NCBI GenBank assembly: GCA_012513625.1
Contig: JAAZBW010000240.1
Span: 1-5,357 of the forward strand
From: Actinomycetales bacterium
GTDB taxonomy: Bacteria > Actinomycetota > Actinomycetes > Actinomycetales > Actinomycetaceae
Length of the DNA: 5,357 bases
Reading direction: 5' to 3'
The notes beneath the pieces were generated by a model. That model saw only the letters and a list, made by a program, of their open reading frames with translations. It ran no database searches and was not told the origin of the DNA. Positions within the stretch are counted from its first letter, which is position 1. Each line of letters starts with the position of its first letter. Positions 1 to 4,827 of the stretch are shown here, in pieces. A program made the position numbers and the translations under genes.

Positions 1-341
1 CCCACCTCGTGGGGCCCGGCGGAGGGGTGTGGGGGGTGGAGCGGATCCCGGAGTTGCAGGAGGGGGCGAGCTCCGCCGTCGTGCACTGGCCGTGGGCCGA
101 GGTGCGCCTCGCGCACGCCGAGGTCCTCGGACTGCCCGAGCACGGGGCGTTCGACCGGATTCTGGTCTCTGCTGAGGCGCGGCGCGAGGTGCCGGAGGAG
201 CTGGTGGCGCAGCTCGCGATCGGCGGCGTGATGGTGATTCCGGTGCGCGGGCAGATGCTGCGGGTGGTGAGGCGCGAAGCGGGCGATCCGGAGATCACCC
301 GCCACGGCTGGTACACGTTCGTCCCGCTGGTCACGCCCTGA
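1..341 (+). CDS. pcm: Protein-L-isoaspartate O-methyltransferase family, C-terminal part (5' truncated by window)
   Basis: This family uses S-adenosylmethionine to methylate L-isoaspartyl residues in damaged proteins so that they can be repaired; it acts in the cytoplasm. The reading frame is open from the window edge (first full codon at 3) to TGA at 339-341, giving about 112 visible residues of a family that is usually about 190-220 residues long. The visible start, HLVGPGGGVWGVERIPEL, matches the segment after SAM motif I, with the acidic residue that normally contacts the SAM ribose in VER. FDRILVSAEARREVPEELVAQL followed by GGVMVIPV is the typical motif II/III region (D-x-I, VP, QL, GG, P-V). 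The protein ends in RHGWYTFVPLV, as family members do. The SAM-binding GxGxG loop lies outside the window, so activity cannot be judged. It converges on the TetR gene across a 173-bp repeat-rich gap. The family call is secure; the substrate is inferred. Confidence 0.85.
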   Translation, partial: HLVGPGGGVWGVERIPELQEGASSAVVHWPWAEVRLAHAEVLGLPEHGAFDRILVSAEARREVPEELVAQLAIGGVMVIPVRGQMLRVVRREAGDPEITRHGWYTFVPLVTP

Positions 342-373
342 GGGGAGCGGACGCCGACGGCGGCGCGGGGGGC

Positions 374-490
374 GGGTGACGGGGGCCGGGTGACGCGAGC
401 CGGGGGAGGGGCTGGGTGACGGGCGACGCGGGGAGCGGGTGACGCAGGCCGGGTGACGCGAGCCGGGTGGCGTGCTGGGTGACGGCGACG
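374..490. repeat. G-rich degenerate 14-bp tandem repeat array between convergent genes
   Basis: The heptamer GGGTGAC occurs exactly six times, starting at 374, 388, 414, 437, 451 and 477, with variants GGGCGAC at 421 and GGGTGGC at 465. Neighbouring units are often 14 bp apart (374/388 and 437/451/465), with a unit of roughly GGGTGACGCGAGCC. A perfect 20-bp copy pair lies at 385-404 and 448-467. The array fills most of the 342-514 gap between the methyltransferase and TetR genes, which converge. The plus strand is strongly G-rich; the runs at 367-390 (loops of 1, 4 and 2 nt) fit a G-quadruplex pattern. The TGA inside each exact heptamer falls in all three plus-strand frames, twice each. No gene or convincing U-tract terminator is visible in the gap. 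Confidence 0.8.
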
Positions 491-514
491 TGGGGGGCGG
501 GCTGCGTCGTCGGG

Positions 515-1102
515 TCAGTGACGGGCGGCGGTCCAGGGGACGAGGGCGAGGCCGCGGTCCACGGCGGCGCGCGTGTCCGCAGCGGCGGTGGAGGTGGCGA
601 CGAGGCCGTAGACCATGCGCTCGGTGAGGAGGACGCGCTCGGTGGTGAGGTCCGCGGGGGCGAGCCCGGCGGCGCGGGCGCGGGCGAGTGGGGCGTCGAT
701 GAGGGCTTCGAGGCGGGCGGTGCCGGTGTACTCGGGGAGTTGGAGGCGTGCCTCGATGGCGATCTCCACGAAGGAGGCGGACTCGATGGTCATGACCACG
801 AGCCGGTCCCACACGCGCCAGAAGGCGAGGGGCTCAGGGTCTGCGGAGATGGACTCGAGCTCGGTGAGGTTCTCCTCGAAGACGGCGAGTGCAACGTCCA
901 GCTTGGAGGGGAAATGGCGGTACATCACGGCCTGGGCAACGCCGGCCGCTCGGGCGATCGCGGAGAAGGGGATGCGATAGCCCTCCTCAGAGAAGAGTCT
1001 GCGGGCGGCATCAAGGAGCGCGGCGCGGTTCTCTGCGGCGGCGGCGGGGCCGCGGTTGGAAGCAGCCCCTGACTTCTTGACTCGCGACCCTGATCCCGGC
1101 AT
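515..1102 (-). CDS. TetR/AcrR-family transcriptional regulator
   Basis: This is a 195-residue one-component repressor, within the usual 190-220 residue range. The N-terminal DNA-binding domain spans about residues 24-72: ALLDAARRLFSEEGY (helix 1), then the helix-turn-helix FSAIARAAGVAQAVMYRHF at about 46-64, and SKLDVALAVFEENL (helix 4). The rest is an Ala- and Leu-rich helical ligand-binding and dimerisation domain with no recognisable ligand signature. The frame is open upstream to 1201, but that extension would run through the operator and the neighbour's ribosome-binding site. The ATG at 1102 is therefore preferred: it directly precedes a basic tail (MPGSGSRVKK) and sits 6 nt after a TACCAT box, which suggests a leaderless mRNA. 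The gene is divergent from the flavoprotein gene with a 76-bp gap that contains a 20-bp palindrome. It most likely represses itself and that neighbour until an inducer, perhaps a steroid-like substrate, binds; this role is inferred. Confidence 0.92.
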   Translation of the reverse strand: MPGSGSRVKKSGAASNRGPAAAAENRAALLDAARRLFSEEGYRIPFSAIARAAGVAQAVMYRHFPSKLDVALAVFEENLTELESISADPEPLAFWRVWDRLVVMTIESASFVEIAIEARLQLPEYTGTARLEALIDAPLARARAAGLAPADLTTERVLLTERMVYGLVATSTAAADTRAAVDRGLALVPWTAARH

Positions 1103-1108
1103 CCTTGA

Positions 1109-1114
1109 ATGGTA
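1109..1114 (-). promoter_or_regulatory. Candidate -10 box of a leaderless tetR transcript
   Basis: Read on the minus strand the hexamer is TACCAT, which fits the actinobacterial TANNNT consensus. It ends 6 nt before the ATG at 1102, which would put the transcription start on or next to the start codon. No -35 resembling TTGACA is found about 17 bp upstream (ACCGGA occupies that spot). The AAGG that touches the ATG is too close to serve as a ribosome-binding site. Confidence 0.45.
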
Positions 1115-1117
1115 CCA

Positions 1118-1137
1118 ACCGGACAAAGTTGTCCGGT
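1118..1137. promoter_or_regulatory. TetR operator: perfect 20-bp palindrome
   Basis: ACCGGACAAAGTTGTCCGGT consists of two perfectly complementary 9-bp arms (1118-1126 and 1129-1137) around a central AG. It lies between divergent tetR and flavoprotein genes, 41 bp upstream of the flavoprotein ATG and 15 bp upstream of the tetR ATG. It would sit in the -35/-10 spacer of the proposed tetR promoter, so a bound dimer could block both promoters. It does not resemble the KstR-type motif (TAGAAC...GTTCTA) of mycobacterial cholesterol genes, which points to a separate regulon. Confidence 0.85.
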
Positions 1138-1165
1138 GAGTTCCATTGACTGGACAGATCGACCC

Positions 1166-1172
1166 AAAGGAG
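1166..1172 (+). promoter_or_regulatory. Ribosome-binding site of the flavoprotein gene
   Basis: AAAGGAG lies 6 nt before the ATG at 1179. This fixes the start there rather than at the in-frame TTG at 1146, whose extra residues would be encoded by the ribosome-binding site itself. Confidence 0.85.
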
Positions 1173-1178
1173 TGCCAG

Positions 1179-2837
1179 ATGGCAGAGAACGCCGCCCACA
1201 AGTTTGACTACGAGTTCGATGTGGTGGTGGTGGGCACCGGGGGCGCAGGTTTCGCCACGGCCCTCGGAGCCGTGGATTCCGGTCTGAGCGTCCTCATGCT
1301 GGAGAGCGGTGAGAAGTGGGGCGGCAACACCGCCATGTCCGGTGGCGGAATGTGGCTGCCGAACAACCCGCTCATGCAGCGGGACAGGGTGGGGGACTCC
1401 CGGGCGGAGGCCCTCGACTACCTCGAGGCCACCATCGGGGATGGCTACCGCGCCACCTCGCGCGAACGCAAGGAAGCCTTCGTGGACGGCGTCGACGACT
1501 TTGTCCTCACGGCCGAGAAGCACGGCTTCCGGTTCGCGCGCGCCACCGACTACCCGGACTACTACCCCGAACTCCCGGGCGGCAAGATCGGGCGCGCCAT
1601 CGAGGTGGAGCCGTTCGACGCCAAGGTGGTCGGCGAGTGGGCCTCGTCCATCAGCGCCCCCGCGCTCCTCGGCGCCAATACCGATGACGTCTGGCTGCTC
1701 GGCCGCGCCTGGTCCACCTTCGATGGGATGGTGCGCGGCGCCTCCGTGGTCTTCCGCATCCTCGGCGGCGCGATCACCGGCAAGAAGCTCGCCGGTATCG
1801 GCGGTGCGCTGGGCTCCGCGTTCATGAAGGCCGTGGTGGTGGATGGCGGTGGGAGCCTCTGGCTGAAGTCTCCCCTCGAGGACCTGATTACCGACGACGA
1901 GGGCCGGGTTATCGGAGTCCGTACAGTTCGCGACGGCGCGCCCGTGACGGTGCGGGCGCACCGGGGCGTGATGCTCGCAGCCGGCGGCTTCGACCACAAC
2001 GTGGAGTGGCGCCGGAAGTACCACGGGATCGACGGCTTCTCCTCCGGTGCTCGCACCAACACCGGGCGCCCGATCGAGCTGGCCGAGAAGGTGGGCGCCG
2101 CGCTGGAGCTTATGGACGATGCGTGGTGGGGCCCGTCGCTGGCCGCAGTGGAAGGCGGGGAACCCTCGTTCGTGGTGGGGGAGCGCTCGATGCCGTACTC
2201 GATCATCGTGGACGGCCAGGGTGCGGGGGTGAGCAACGAGTCCGAGTCCTACGTGGACTTCGGCCACCGGATGCTGGAGCACAACAAGGATGGTGACTAC
2301 TGGCTGGTGGCGGACGCACGCCATGCGCGCCGCTACCTGCGCACCTTCGCCCTCGACCCGCGGGCGATGAAGGCGATGCGGCAGCAGGGCATCGTCCACT
2401 CCGCGAAGACCCTCGCGGATCTCGCAGGCGCGATCGGCGCGGACGCCGAGGTGCTGAAGCAGACTGTCCAGGAGTTCAATGGCTACGCCCGCTCCGGTGT
2501 TGACGGGAAATTCGGCCGCGGCAACTCCGCCTACGACCGCTACTACGGAGACCCGACCGTGTCTCCCAACCCGGTTCTCGGCCCGATCGAGAAGGGACCG
2601 TTCATGGCGTACAAGCTCGTGATCGGCGACCTCGGCACCAAGGGCGGCGTGCTCACGGACACGGAAGGCCGCGCGCTGCGCGAGGACGGCTCCGTGATCG
2701 AGGGCCTCTACGCGGCGGGTAACAACTCTGCCTCCATGATGGGCCGCACCTACCCGGGTCCAGGCTCAACGCTTGGCCCGGCCACGGTGTTCGGCATGCG
2801 CGCGGCGCGGGACATGGCGGGCGTCCGCGTCTCCTGA
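1179..2837 (+). CDS. 3-ketosteroid delta-1-dehydrogenase-like FAD-dependent oxidoreductase (KstD/fumarate reductase flavoprotein family)
   Basis: This 552-residue flavoprotein probably desaturates a 3-keto-steroid-like ring (C1-C2), passing a hydride to FAD. The N-terminal dinucleotide fold is clear: VVVVGTGGAGFATALGA at about 15-31 with an acidic strand-end residue (LES, about 41-43), followed by GGNTAMSGGG at 48-57. A second FAD-contact region, VMLAAGGFDHN, is at 264-274, and the C-terminal FAD segment, GLYAAGNN...YPGPGSTLGPA, is at about 509-535. The four catalytic positions known for Rhodococcus KstD1 (Tyr119, Tyr318, Tyr487, Gly491) have apparent counterparts in DYYPE (Tyr128 or 129), NESESY (Tyr358), and Tyr525 with Gly529, the last pair keeping the 4-residue spacing. 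No signal peptide is evident. The length is typical (about 510-570). The gene is divergent from tetR with a palindromic operator between them. No other steroid-catabolism gene is visible nearby, so the true substrate is open; a related 3-oxosteroid 4-dehydrogenase or other enone oxidoreductase is possible. Confidence 0.85.
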   Translation: MAENAAHKFDYEFDVVVVGTGGAGFATALGAVDSGLSVLMLESGEKWGGNTAMSGGGMWLPNNPLMQRDRVGDSRAEALDYLEATIGDGYRATSRERKEAFVDGVDDFVLTAEKHGFRFARATDYPDYYPELPGGKIGRAIEVEPFDAKVVGEWASSISAPALLGANTDDVWLLGRAWSTFDGMVRGASVVFRILGGAITGKKLAGIGGALGSAFMKAVVVDGGGSLWLKSPLEDLITDDEGRVIGVRTVRDGAPVTVRAHRGVMLAAGGFDHNVEWRRKYHGIDGFSSGARTNTGRPIELAEKVGAALELMDDAWWGPSLAAVEGGEPSFVVGERSMPYSIIVDGQGAGVSNESESYVDFGHRMLEHNKDGDYWLVADARHARRYLRTFALDPRAMKAMRQQGIVHSAKTLADLAGAIGADAEVLKQTVQEFNGYARSGVDGKFGRGNSAYDRYYGDPTVSPNPVLGPIEKGPFMAYKLVIGDLGTKGGVLTDTEGRALREDGSVIEGLYAAGNNSASMMGRTYPGPGSTLGPATVFGMRAARDMAGVRVS

Positions 2838-2848
2838 CCCTGCAGACT

Positions 2849-2889
2849 CGCGCGCGCCGGGCCCACCTCGCAGGGGCCTGGCGCGCGCG
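2849..2889 (+). terminator. Strong GC hairpin downstream of the flavoprotein gene
   Basis: Arms at 2849-2864 and 2874-2889 pair over 16 positions, with 15 Watson-Crick pairs and one G-U wobble, around a 9-nt loop (2865-2873). The hairpin starts 11 bp after the stop codon. It is followed by G-rich sequence, not a T-tract, so it is a non-canonical terminator or a 3'-end stabilising structure of the kind common in high-GC actinobacteria. Confidence 0.6.
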
Positions 2890-2919
2890 GGGGTGTGGCC
2901 TGGCGCGGTGCCAGCTCGA

Positions 2920-2995
2920 CGCCCGCCCAAGCGTCTCCGGCGCTCTGTACTCCGCCGCCGCCCGCCCAAGCGTCTCCGGCGCTCTGTACTCCGCC
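2920..2995. repeat. Exact 37-bp tandem duplication, period 39 bp
   Basis: Positions 2920-2956 and 2959-2995 are identical over 37 bp and are separated by only 2 bp (GC). Each copy begins CGCCCGCCCAAGCGTCTCCG and ends CTGTACTCCGCC. A GC triplet-like tract (CCGCCCGCCGCC) follows to about 3010. The repeat is non-coding: it lies downstream of the flavoprotein hairpin and ends just where GC content falls. Two copies with a 2-bp gap are not a CRISPR array. It could be a recent slippage duplication or a tandem binding site. Confidence 0.85.
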
Positions 2996-3065
2996 CGCCG
3001 CCCGCCGCCCGATTCTCGGCTCGTCGCTTCAGCGAGACCGACACTTTCTTCCGAGGCAGGTACTT

Positions 3066-3083
3066 TCTGATGAGACGATCAGA
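3066..3083. promoter_or_regulatory. Small dyad TCTGAT-N6-ATCAGA
   Basis: Perfect 6-bp arms flank GAGACG in low-GC intergenic DNA. It could be a weak hairpin or a protein site; there is no gene immediately next to it to support an operator role. Confidence 0.3.
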
Positions 3084-3126
3084 TTTAGAGTCGGGATCTG
3101 TTGGTCTCGGAAAGAACCGGCAGTCT

Positions 3127-3142
3127 CGGTCGTATATGACCG
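3127..3142. promoter_or_regulatory. Operator-like 16-bp dyad CGGTCGTATATGACCG
   Basis: Five-bp arms (CGGTC/GACCG) enclose GTATAT, whose inner TATA is also self-complementary, so only one base pair of the 16-bp dyad is mismatched. It has the symmetry of a dimeric regulator site, but no promoter or start codon lies nearby on either strand; the adjacent gene ends here rather than begins. Confidence 0.3.
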
Positions 3143-3200
3143 GATTTCGATACGAATTCACCTCATACGGCAACTACCGCGGGCCCACATATCCAGCCCA

Positions 3201-3214
3201 GCGCGTCAGCGCGC
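3201..3214 (-). terminator. Short hairpin spanning the stop codon of the AbiEi-like gene
   Basis: GCGCG (3201-3205) and CGCGC (3210-3214) form a perfect 5-bp stem with a 4-nt loop that contains the gene's TGA. There is no following U-tract. This is a weak terminator candidate. Confidence 0.25.
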
Positions 3215-4231
3215 GAGAAGCAATGGCCGTGGCGTGTATCGGCGGAGGGCGTCGGCACCGACGCAGCGTTCGAGCGCCTTCCGGCCGGCATCGATCGTGG
3301 CCACGTCCTCCTGGATCAGGTGATGGGGCCGCTTCCCGGCCGAGATCAACAGATCGTCGCGCCTCTTCTCCTGCATGAATGCGCTTCTGCCGTCCCGGGT
3401 GTCGAGGTTGTATTTCGCCAGACCGTCGTATTCGAAACCGAGCTTCAGGATCTCGATCCACAGATCGGGGTAGAAGTGTTCTTCCTGCACCGTGACGTGC
3501 TTCTGCGCGATGGGGGCCGGGAGTCCAAGTGCCAGCAGGATCCACCGCATTTGGGATTCCCCGGGTGACTCCGCAAGTGGGTTCGTATAGAAGAGAACGT
3601 CGCGTGCCCGCCGCACTCCGCGCTGGCCAGGGATCTCGTCAAGACGCTCCATCAGCCGTCTCTGGATGGGGGCCGCATCCGCCTTCGCCTTCTCACGACG
3701 AAAGCGGGACGAGTTCGTGAGGCTCCGGAGAGCAGCATCGGTGACCGGCAGCGATTCCTGAGCCGGCCGGAACCGCGCCATATCCAGCATTAATCGCTCC
3801 CGGGTCACCACACGGATGCCGTGGGTCTCGGAAATTTCGGAGTCCGGGACTCCGTGCGCATACCGGCGTATTACCAGATCAGAGTCACTCCGGGCGGTCC
3901 GGCCCCGGACGTGGGTGCGGCGCTGGCCGCCGGTGCGTCCGGTCGCAATGTGGACCTGCTCTTGCGATCCGATGAGCGGCAGGCCGTGCAGGAGGGCCGC
4001 GGTTTCCATCGTCATCAGGTGGCTCGGGTTCATCTGAAGCACCCAGAGCGCTCGCGCGAGCCCGATCATCCGGGCACGTTCCCACGGCTTCCACTGATCG
4101 TCGGTTTCGAGGTAGGCGCCGCGCGCTATCCGGAGCAGGCCAGGGTCCGCCTTCCACTTCTCCACGTTGTGCGCCCGACGCGTCACAAGACGCGCGCGTG
4201 CCTCCTCCAGCTCCTGGCCCATAGCTGTCAT
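3206..4231 (-). CDS. AbiEi-like antitoxin domain fused to a Vsr/DUF559-like PD-(D/E)XK nuclease domain
   Basis: This 341-residue protein belongs to a large, poorly characterised actinobacterial family annotated as AbiEi-antitoxin-domain or DUF559 proteins. Residues about 8-130 resemble the AbiEi-like N-terminal part: VTRRAHNVEKWKADPGLLRI, then RGAYL (37-41), then METAALLHGLPL (75-86), corresponding to the family's typical 'SHxSAAxLHGLP'. Residues about 221-315 look nuclease-like: ESPGESQMR (Glu221, Glu225), YPDLWIE (Asp256), FEYDG (Glu267, Asp269) and EKRRDDLL...G (about 288-299), in the order seen in DUF559/Vsr-type endonucleases. The start is ATG 4231 or, 9 bp inside, ATG 4222; neither has a clear ribosome-binding site, and no start codon lies further upstream before the in-frame stop. 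No AbiEii-type nucleotidyltransferase toxin accompanies it. GC samples of 52-57% are well below its neighbours, suggesting horizontal acquisition. A defence or stress role is inferred only. Confidence 0.75.
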   Translation of the reverse strand: MTAMGQELEEARARLVTRRAHNVEKWKADPGLLRIARGAYLETDDQWKPWERARMIGLARALWVLQMNPSHLMTMETAALLHGLPLIGSQEQVHIATGRTGGQRRTHVRGRTARSDSDLVIRRYAHGVPDSEISETHGIRVVTRERLMLDMARFRPAQESLPVTDAALRSLTNSSRFRREKAKADAAPIQRRLMERLDEIPGQRGVRRARDVLFYTNPLAESPGESQMRWILLALGLPAPIAQKHVTVQEEHFYPDLWIEILKLGFEYDGLAKYNLDTRDGRSAFMQEKRRDDLLISAGKRPHHLIQEDVATIDAGRKALERCVGADALRRYTPRPLLLAR

Positions 4232-4328
4232 GCGGGCACTCTGGCGAATGTCGGCGCATGCGGCGGCGGGGACCCCGGGTAATTGTGGAGAAAAGTGCGC
4301 CGACAGTCCCTGTGGATGTCGTCAGGCG
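4232..4328. other. Divergent intergenic region between the AbiEi-like and VOC genes
   Basis: This 97-bp gap must hold both promoters, but I see no convincing -35/-10 pair for either gene. It contains two same-orientation words, TGTGGAGAA (4284-4292) and TGTGGATGT (4311-4319), 27 bp apart. They differ from the DnaA-box sequence TGTGGATAA by one and two bases. A GGGGACCCCGGG stretch at 4268-4279 has short overlapping palindromes. Confidence 0.4.
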
Positions 4329-4802
4329 ATGGTGACGGGGCCTGCGGGGGAGGCGATCTGGATCAACGAGGAGCAGCAGGACCTCTACGGATACGAGGGC
4401 ACCGATGGCCAGAGGCCGGACCCTCGTCTGATAGTCACGGCGATCCGTCCCAGCACGGATTTTTCCGCGGACCGTGCGTTCCTCGAAAAGTTCGGCGTCA
4501 CCGCCGACCCCGGTGCGAGCGAGTGGTGGATCGGCATGCGCAGCGGGGTCGGGGTCGTGGGGATCCACCGCCCGCACGAGGGGTGGCAGGCGGTGCTCGA
4601 GGACGAGGATCCCCGGTACCGTTACGCCCTCGTGCGCCTCGGCTTCGAGACTGCGGAACTGCTCGAGGAGCTCCGCGATCGGCTCGTGACGGGCAGTTAC
4701 GAGGCCCGGCTCGTGGTGGAGGACGTCGGACCCAAGGTGCACGTGCTGGACCCGGACGGCCAGGAAATCGAGATCCATCCGGCGCCCCCGGCCGTGGGTT
4801 GA
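4329..4802 (+). CDS. VOC (glyoxalase/bleomycin-resistance fold) family protein
   Basis: This is a 157-residue cytoplasmic protein of unknown substrate. Its central and C-terminal parts follow the beta-alpha-beta-beta-beta plan of a VOC module: LIVTAIRPSTDFSADRAFLEKFGV (about 34-57; strand, then helix with the typical 'FxxxxG'), WWIGMR...VGVVGIHRP (about 66-82; strands), VRLGFETAELLEELRDRLV (about 102-120; strand and helix) and the hallmark ending VHVLDPDGQEIEIHP (about 137-151). No metal-ligand set can be assigned with confidence. The frame is open upstream to 4167, but that part is Cys/Arg-rich and overlaps the start of the divergent gene, so ATG 4329 (or GTG 4332) is chosen; the ribosome-binding site is weak. 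The N-terminal 30 residues (WINEEQQDLYGYEG) are outside the core fold and unrecognised. Family members include lactoylglutathione lyases, dioxygenases and antibiotic-binding proteins. Confidence 0.72.
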   Translation: MVTGPAGEAIWINEEQQDLYGYEGTDGQRPDPRLIVTAIRPSTDFSADRAFLEKFGVTADPGASEWWIGMRSGVGVVGIHRPHEGWQAVLEDEDPRYRYALVRLGFETAELLEELRDRLVTGSYEARLVVEDVGPKVHVLDPDGQEIEIHPAPPAVG

Positions 4803-4827
4803 CCAGGTCCCCGACGGCGGAACCCAC
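4794..4827 (+). terminator. Possible hairpin over the VOC gene stop codon
   Basis: GTGGGTT (4794-4800) pairs perfectly with AACCCAC (4821-4827) around a 20-nt loop, which itself contains GACCAGGTC (4801-4809). The 3' arm is part of the repeated 17-bp core, so an identical second 3' arm exists at 4879-4885. There is no U-tract. Confidence 0.3.

Larger units (their letters stand above)
2996..3205. other. Low-GC non-coding region downstream of the AbiEi-like gene
   Basis: No credible gene is seen here: frames that stay open are Arg/Pro-rich read-throughs of the tandem repeat. Positions 3011-3190 are about 53% GC by hand count (95 of 180), against about 75% in a 60-base sample of the flavoprotein gene. 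The stretch has several small dyads, including those at 3066-3083 and 3127-3142, and recurrent TCTCGG words. It probably belongs to the same acquired segment as the low-GC gene that follows on the minus strand. No transposase remnant or clear terminal repeats were recognised. Confidence 0.55.

Noticed and set aside
467..1072. Plus-strand open frame across the tetR gene
   Set aside because: It is a Gly/Glu-rich antisense shadow; the minus frame gives a clear TetR helix-turn-helix protein.
1011..2399. 462-residue minus-strand open frame across the flavoprotein gene
   Set aside because: It is the antisense shadow of the KstD-like gene: it is His/Pro/Gly-rich without domains, overlaps the tetR gene and operator, and has no ribosome-binding site.
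2920..2995. CRISPR-like repeat pair
   Set aside because: There are only two copies with a 2-bp gap, no spacers and no cas genes.
2773..3378. Arg/Pro-rich open frames on both strands across the 37-bp repeat
   Set aside because: The 39-bp period is a multiple of three, so the repeat keeps frames open; the translations are repetitive and have no start signals or recognisable domains.
3103..3834. Shared 11-bp word GGTCTCGGAAA at 3103-3113 and 3824-3834
   Set aside because: A few 11-bp matches are expected by chance in a window of this size, and one copy is inside a coding region.
2994..4271. GC triplet-like tracts near both ends of the low-GC islet (about 2994-3011 and 4261-4271) as terminal inverted repeats
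   Set aside because: The match is only about 9 bp of low-complexity CCG/CGG sequence, which is common in high-GC DNA.
4232..4328. An AbiEii-type toxin partner for the AbiEi-like protein
   Set aside because: Neither neighbour resembles a nucleotidyltransferase: upstream is a VOC protein on the other strand, and downstream is non-coding DNA.
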